Source: Oscillospiraceae bacterium
Lineage (GTDB): Bacteria > Bacillota > Clostridia > Oscillospirales > CAG-272
Direction of reading: 5' to 3'
Assembly: GCA_015064155.1 (NCBI GenBank)
Contig: SVST01000012.1
Coordinates: forward strand, 1 to 64,000
Length of the DNA stretch: 64,000 nucleotides
Below, in pieces: positions 60,545-64,000 of this stretch (position 1 is the first letter of the stretch; each line of letters starts with the position of its first letter). The position numbers were made by a program, and so were the translations under genes. The notes beneath the pieces were generated by a model. That model was not told the DNA's origin. It searched no databases and was given only the letters and a program-made list of their open reading frames with translations.

Positions 60545-60607
60545 GAGTTGTTGTTTCACGGCAACTTTTTTTGTTTGGCAGAACGTCACGGAGAAAAGGA
60601 GAAAATC

Positions 60608-62056
60608 ATGGAAAAACTCAATTGGCTTGTGTGCAAGATCAATGAGTATACGGCAGACTATATTCTGATCATTCTGCTGGTTGCCGTTGGCTTGTTCTTC
60701 ACAATCAAAACGCGTTTCGTACAGGTTCGCTGCTTTGGCGAGGGTATGAAGCGGATGTTCGGCAACTTTTCACTCCACGGCGGTAAGCAAAACGGAGGCA
60801 TGAGCTCTTTCCAGGCACTGGCAACCGCAATCGCAGCACAGGTAGGTACGGGTAACATCGTCGGTGCCTGCGGCGCGATTTTGGTCGGTGGTCCCGGTGC
60901 GATCTTCTGGATGTGGATCATTGCGTTCCTCGGGATGGCTACCATTTATGCTGAGGCTGTGCTGGCACAGAAGACCCGTGTGGTTGATGCCGACGGTACG
61001 GTTTCGGGCGGCCCCGTTTACTACATCAAAACCGCATTCAAGGGCAAGTTCGGTAAGGCTTTGGCAGGCTTCTTTGCCGTTGCCGCAACTCTTGCACTCG
61101 GCTTCATGGGCGTTATGGTACAGTCCAACTCGATCTCGGGTGCCGTTGCGGGTGTTGCAAAGGTAGACTCGGGTGCAACTGTTCTTGGCGGCGAATACTG
61201 GTATATCGGTGTTATCGTGGGTGCGGTTCTTGCATTCCTTGCAGCTCTCATTATGATCGGCGGCGCAAACCGTATCGCATCGGTTACCGAAAAGATCGTT
61301 CCTTTCATGGCGATTTTGTACATCGTGCTTTGCTTGGTAGTCATCGGTTCTCGCATTACCTATATTCCCGAAACCTTTGGTATGATCTTCAAATATGCAT
61401 TCAAGCCCCAGGCTTTGATCGGTGGCGGTATCGGTATCGCGTTGAAGACCGCAATCAGCATGGGTGCAAAGCGCGGACTTTTCTCCAACGAAGCAGGTAT
61501 GGGTTCGACCCCTCACGCACATGCGCTGGCAAATGTTGAGAAGCCTCACGATCAGGGTGTTGTTGCAATGATGGGTGTGTTTATCGATACTTTCGTGGTT
61601 CTTACCTTGACTGCACTGACCGTTATTTCCACCTTGTATGCAGGAAAAGAAGAATTTTGGAAGATGTGCTACGAAAACAACACGATGCCTTTTGCGAACA
61701 GCAACATGGCACAAGCAGCATACGCAGATGTATTTGGTGCAAACGTAGGTAATATTCTGATTGCAATTTGTCTGTTCTTCTTTGCCTTCTCTACCATTTT
61801 GAGTTGGAGTTTGTTTGGTAAGATCAACTTCCAGCATCTGTTTGGCAAGAAGAGCATTGTGATCTACTCGATCATTTCCACCGCATTCGTATTCCTCGGC
61901 GCGTGCTTGACCAACGATCTGGTTTGGAACCTGACCGATATGTTCAACTACCTGATGGTTATCCCCAACGCAATCGCGCTGATTGCTTTGTCAGGGATGG
62001 TGGTTGAAGCCGTGAAGAGCGCAAAAGCCAAAAAGGCGGCAAAAAAAGACGAATAA
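60608..62056 (+). CDS. AGCS-family sodium:alanine/glycine symporter
   Basis: A 482-residue transporter with about ten membrane helices. Typical AGCS blocks: SSFQALATAIAAQVGTGNIVGA, GGPGAIFWMWIIAFLGMATIYAEAVLAQ, GGPVYYIKTAF, GAKRGLFSNEAGMGSTPHAHA and FAFSTILSWSLFGKINFQHLFGKK. Sodium-driven uptake of glycine or alanine is the family role; the riboswitch supports glycine. The ATG at 60608 follows AAAGGAG; the frame extends upstream to 60530 inside the leader, without a site. A terminator follows the stop. Confidence 0.95.
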   Translation: MEKLNWLVCKINEYTADYILIILLVAVGLFFTIKTRFVQVRCFGEGMKRMFGNFSLHGGKQNGGMSSFQALATAIAAQVGTGNIVGACGAILVGGPGAIFWMWIIAFLGMATIYAEAVLAQKTRVVDADGTVSGGPVYYIKTAFKGKFGKALAGFFAVAATLALGFMGVMVQSNSISGAVAGVAKVDSGATVLGGEYWYIGVIVGAVLAFLAALIMIGGANRIASVTEKIVPFMAILYIVLCLVVIGSRITYIPETFGMIFKYAFKPQALIGGGIGIALKTAISMGAKRGLFSNEAGMGSTPHAHALANVEKPHDQGVVAMMGVFIDTFVVLTLTALTVISTLYAGKEEFWKMCYENNTMPFANSNMAQAAYADVFGANVGNILIAICLFFFAFSTILSWSLFGKINFQHLFGKKSIVIYSIISTAFVFLGACLTNDLVWNLTDMFNYLMVIPNAIALIALSGMVVEAVKSAKAKKAAKKDE

Positions 62057-62078
62057 TATGGGTCTGATCCCATAAAGC

Positions 62079-62114
62079 AAGCCGACAACCGCGAATTTGC
62101 GGTTGCCGGCTTTT
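62079..62114. terminator. Bidirectional terminator
   Basis: AAGCCGACAACCGC (62079-62092) pairs with GCGGTTGCCGGCTT (62099-62112), one mismatch, then TTCGTTTG. Between the symporter and the converging YgjV-like gene. Confidence 0.8.
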
Positions 62115-62125
62115 CGTTTGGTCTT

Positions 62126-62659
62126 TTATTGTTTGTCAATCGATTTCTTTTGAAAGATATGATCAACGCGGACGAACGCGACAAGAACCGAGGAAAGGAT
62201 GACGGCGTGCATGATGAGTCCGCCCCATGCGTGCAGGCAGATATCGTAGACGATCCACGTAATGGCATTGAGCGCACTCCACGTACGTGCCACCACGGGA
62301 CGCTTGCAAGCAACACCGATGGCAAACAGAACGGCTGCCGAACCCGATAAAAGGTCGATGGGGGATTGGTAAAAGATGGCGGAGCAGGAGGCATACAGTG
62401 CGATAAACGCAAGCACGACGGGAAGATGCGGGCGCATCCTTTTCTTGTCGTAAAGGTACATGATACAGCATTGCACCACGGCAATCATCCCGATCGCGAA
62501 TGCGGAATAGCCCTTTTGCAAAAGGTAGGCAAAGGCGGCAAGTGCATTGATGGTGATGTGACCGATCAAAAGCCCTTTCATGGTTTTCATTTGCAGGGCA
62601 ATTACCGAAATCCCCGCTACCAGAATGCTGATCGCTTGTGCGATATAGTAGGTTATCAT
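62126..62659 (-). CDS. YgjV-like inner-membrane protein
   Basis: A 177-residue membrane protein with five or six short helices, matching the YgjV family: YIAQAISILVAGISVIALQM start, LIGHITINALAAFAYLL, then an MYLYDKKRMRP cytoplasmic loop, and ARTWSALNAITWIVYDICLH near the end. Function unknown. The ATG at 62659 has AAAGGAG upstream; a longer reading to 62710 overlaps the promoter. It lies between two sodium-coupled transporter genes, which may or may not be meaningful. Confidence 0.8.
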   Translation of the reverse strand: MITYYIAQAISILVAGISVIALQMKTMKGLLIGHITINALAAFAYLLQKGYSAFAIGMIAVVQCCIMYLYDKKRMRPHLPVVLAFIALYASCSAIFYQSPIDLLSGSAAVLFAIGVACKRPVVARTWSALNAITWIVYDICLHAWGGLIMHAVILSSVLVAFVRVDHIFQKKSIDKQ

Positions 62660-62700
62660 TCGATGGATCTCCTTTGTGTCTTTTCTGACAGAACGCACAC

Positions 62701-62729
62701 AGTATAGCATAAAGAAAAAGCTTCGTCAA
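62701..62729 (-). promoter_or_regulatory. Promoter of the YgjV-like gene
   Basis: On the minus strand TTGACG (62724-62729), 17 bases, TATACT (62701-62706). Confidence 0.65.
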
Positions 62730-62800
62730 GCCCTTTTGTCCTTGTTTTTTGGCATGACGCAAAATTTATGGGAAATAACAATGTTTTTTATCAAGAGGTG

Positions 62801-62829
62801 TTGCAAAAAACAAGAATTTGTGGTAAAAT
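62801..62829 (+). promoter_or_regulatory. Promoter of the NSS transporter gene
   Basis: TTGCAA (62801-62806), 17 bases, TAAAAT (62824-62829). Confidence 0.65.
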
Positions 62830-62867
62830 AATAGAAAATCATCATTTTTATTCGTTTGGAGAGAAAC

Positions 62868-64000
62868 ATGGGTTCAACGAGAAGTTCTTTTACCGGGAAA
62901 TTGGGCTTTGTGCTTGCGGCAGCGGGATCTGCCGTGGGTCTTGGCAACATTTGGCGCTTTCCGTACCTTGCCGCGAAATACGGCGGCGGTATCTTCCTTT
63001 TGGTTTACGTTGCGCTGTCGGTCACCTTTGGCTTTTCCTTGATGGTGGCAGAGATTGCCATCGGCAGAAAAACCGGAAAGAGTGCCGTGCAGGCATTCGG
63101 GGACTTGGACAAGCGGTTTTCCTTTTTGGGATTGCTGGCATCTGTCGTTCCGATTCTGATTTTGCCGTACTACTCGGTGATCGGCGGATGGGTTACCAAG
63201 TATTTTGTCGGCTTTGTCAGCGGCTCTGCACAAGACATGGCAGTCGTGGAGTCCGTTCAGGTGGGGGACAAAGTAGAGCTCGTCTCCTATTTTGACAAAT
63301 ACACTGCAACGGTTACCGAGCCGCTTTTTTGGTTTGCGGTGTTCATTGGCATCACAGCACTCGTCGTGCTGTTCGGTGTGGAAAAAGGCATTGAAAAGGT
63401 CAGCAAGGTGCTGATGCCGGTTCTGATTGCTTTAACTGTTTTTATCGCATGCTATTCGATCTTTACCATTGACGGCGCGTGGGACGGCGTGGCTTATTAT
63501 CTCAAGCCCGATTTTTCCAAGTTCTCGATCATGACGGTGGTTGCCGCGATGGGTCAGCTCTTCTATTCCATGTCGCTGGCAATGGGCATTATGATCACAT
63601 TCGGCTCCTATATGAAAAAGGACATCAACATTGAAAAGTCAGCCAAGCAGATCGAGCTGTTTGACACGGGTGTGGCTTTCTTGGCAGGCTTGATGGTCGT
63701 TCCCGCCGTGTTTGCATTCTCGGGCGGAGATGAGAAAGCCTTGGGGCAGGGTCCCGGCTTGATGTTCGTAACGCTTCCCAGGGTGTTTGAAACAATGACC
63801 GGTGGAACGATCATTGGAGCAATTTTCTTCCTGATGGTGCTTTTGGCGGCACTGACGTCGTCGATTTCCTTGATGGAAACCATCGTTTCGATCTTTATGG
63901 ACAAATTCAAGCTGGGTAGAAAGATGAGCTGCTTGGTTGTCCTTGTAATCTCGGCACTGTTGGGTGTCCCCTCTGCACTCGGATCCAGCGCGTGGGCGAA
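62868..64000 (+). CDS. Sodium-dependent transporter, NSS family, 3' partial
   Basis: The frame is open from the ATG at 62868 (TTTGGAGAG upstream) to the window end, 377 codons without a stop, so the last part is missing. It is a neurotransmitter:sodium symporter-type protein: helix 1 KLGFVLAAAGSAVGLGNIWRFP with the sodium-binding GSAVGLGNIWRFPY, then LPYYSVIGGWVTKY, FSMSLAMG-type helix 6 with GQLFYSMSLAMGIMITFGSY, and LLAALTSSISLMETIVS as helix 8. Bacterial relatives (such as LeuT and TnaT) take up amino acids with sodium. Substrate not readable here. Confidence 0.93.
   Translation, partial: MGSTRSSFTGKLGFVLAAAGSAVGLGNIWRFPYLAAKYGGGIFLLVYVALSVTFGFSLMVAEIAIGRKTGKSAVQAFGDLDKRFSFLGLLASVVPILILPYYSVIGGWVTKYFVGFVSGSAQDMAVVESVQVGDKVELVSYFDKYTATVTEPLFWFAVFIGITALVVLFGVEKGIEKVSKVLMPVLIALTVFIACYSIFTIDGAWDGVAYYLKPDFSKFSIMTVVAAMGQLFYSMSLAMGIMITFGSYMKKDINIEKSAKQIELFDTGVAFLAGLMVVPAVFAFSGGDEKALGQGPGLMFVTLPRVFETMTGGTIIGAIFFLMVLLAALTSSISLMETIVSIFMDKFKLGRKMSCLVVLVISALLGVPSALGSSAWA

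Overview
The window looks like a chromosomal segment of an uncultured, probably gut-associated Clostridia-type member of the Bacillota. Evidence: strong AAAGGAG ribosome-binding sites, many near-consensus sigma-A promoters with 16-19 base spacers, T-tailed intrinsic terminators, DUF4364, DUF1292 and DUF975 proteins, RNase M5, a B. subtilis YdjG/H/I-like gene set, the yybS-gdpP-rplI-dnaB gene order, and BspA-type leucine-rich repeats. I see no rRNA, tRNA, phage, insertion sequence or CRISPR array.

Layout. 1-4.8 kb is accessory: a glycoside-hydrolase-like gene cut by the window edge, a divergent PocR/AraC regulator, an SGNH-type hydrolase (DUF4886), then a strip of gene wrecks (AEC transporter, PHP phosphoesterase, an unidentified C-terminal remnant). 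Two copies of a 39-base palindrome serve as terminators around this strip. 4.9-7.3 kb carries the GGGtGRT protein, its Fe-S-scaffold-like partner and PduL. 7.5-16.4 kb is a one-directional run: a ClpP-like protease, then a DEDDh exonuclease, DUF2007, ThiI, a phosphoribosyltransferase, AspS, a U32 protein, UppP and RNase M5, so mostly tRNA and rRNA maturation and translation. 16.5-18.4 kb has a zinc-ribbon protein, a sigma factor and DUF4364. 18.6-30.2 kb has homoserine dehydrogenase, tandem palindromic repeats, a BspA-like lipoprotein, a GyrB/ParE-type subunit, YbaK, MurD, DUF975, a methionine gamma-lyase-like enzyme, HemW and DUF1292.

30.2-30.46 kb holds a candidate structured RNA (6S-like dimensions) with its own terminator, followed by SPFH, zinc-ribbon and TPM genes (ydjI, ydjG, ydjH-like). 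33.7-44.3 kb is mainly minus strand: a GtrA-GH35 fusion, CysS, two flavin/flavodoxin-type proteins, a stand-alone GH35, a cysteine desulfurase and a lipoprotein; an EEP hydrolase and a 99-residue orphan lie on the plus strand. 44.5-53.4 kb is the yybS-gdpP-rplI-dnaB-tilS-ftsH operon. 53.4-60.1 kb is a carbohydrate cluster (GH51, divergent AraC regulator, nitrilase-GDPD fusion, GH20). 60.3-64 kb has a glycine riboswitch, an AGCS amino-acid symporter, a YgjV-like membrane protein and the start of an NSS-family transporter.

How it fits together. GH35, GH51 and GH20 enzymes without signal peptides point to breakdown of imported oligosaccharides inside the cell, with AraC regulators beside the glycoside hydrolases. 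ThiI plus a cysteine desulfurase can supply tRNA thiolation. The glycine riboswitch ties amino-acid uptake to glycine level. The most unusual items are two gene fusions (GtrA-GH35; nitrilase-GDPD), an EF-hand-like loop in the outer domain of FtsH, the candidate RNA, and the GGGtGRT/scaffold/PduL trio. No single obviously new defence or mobile system was seen.
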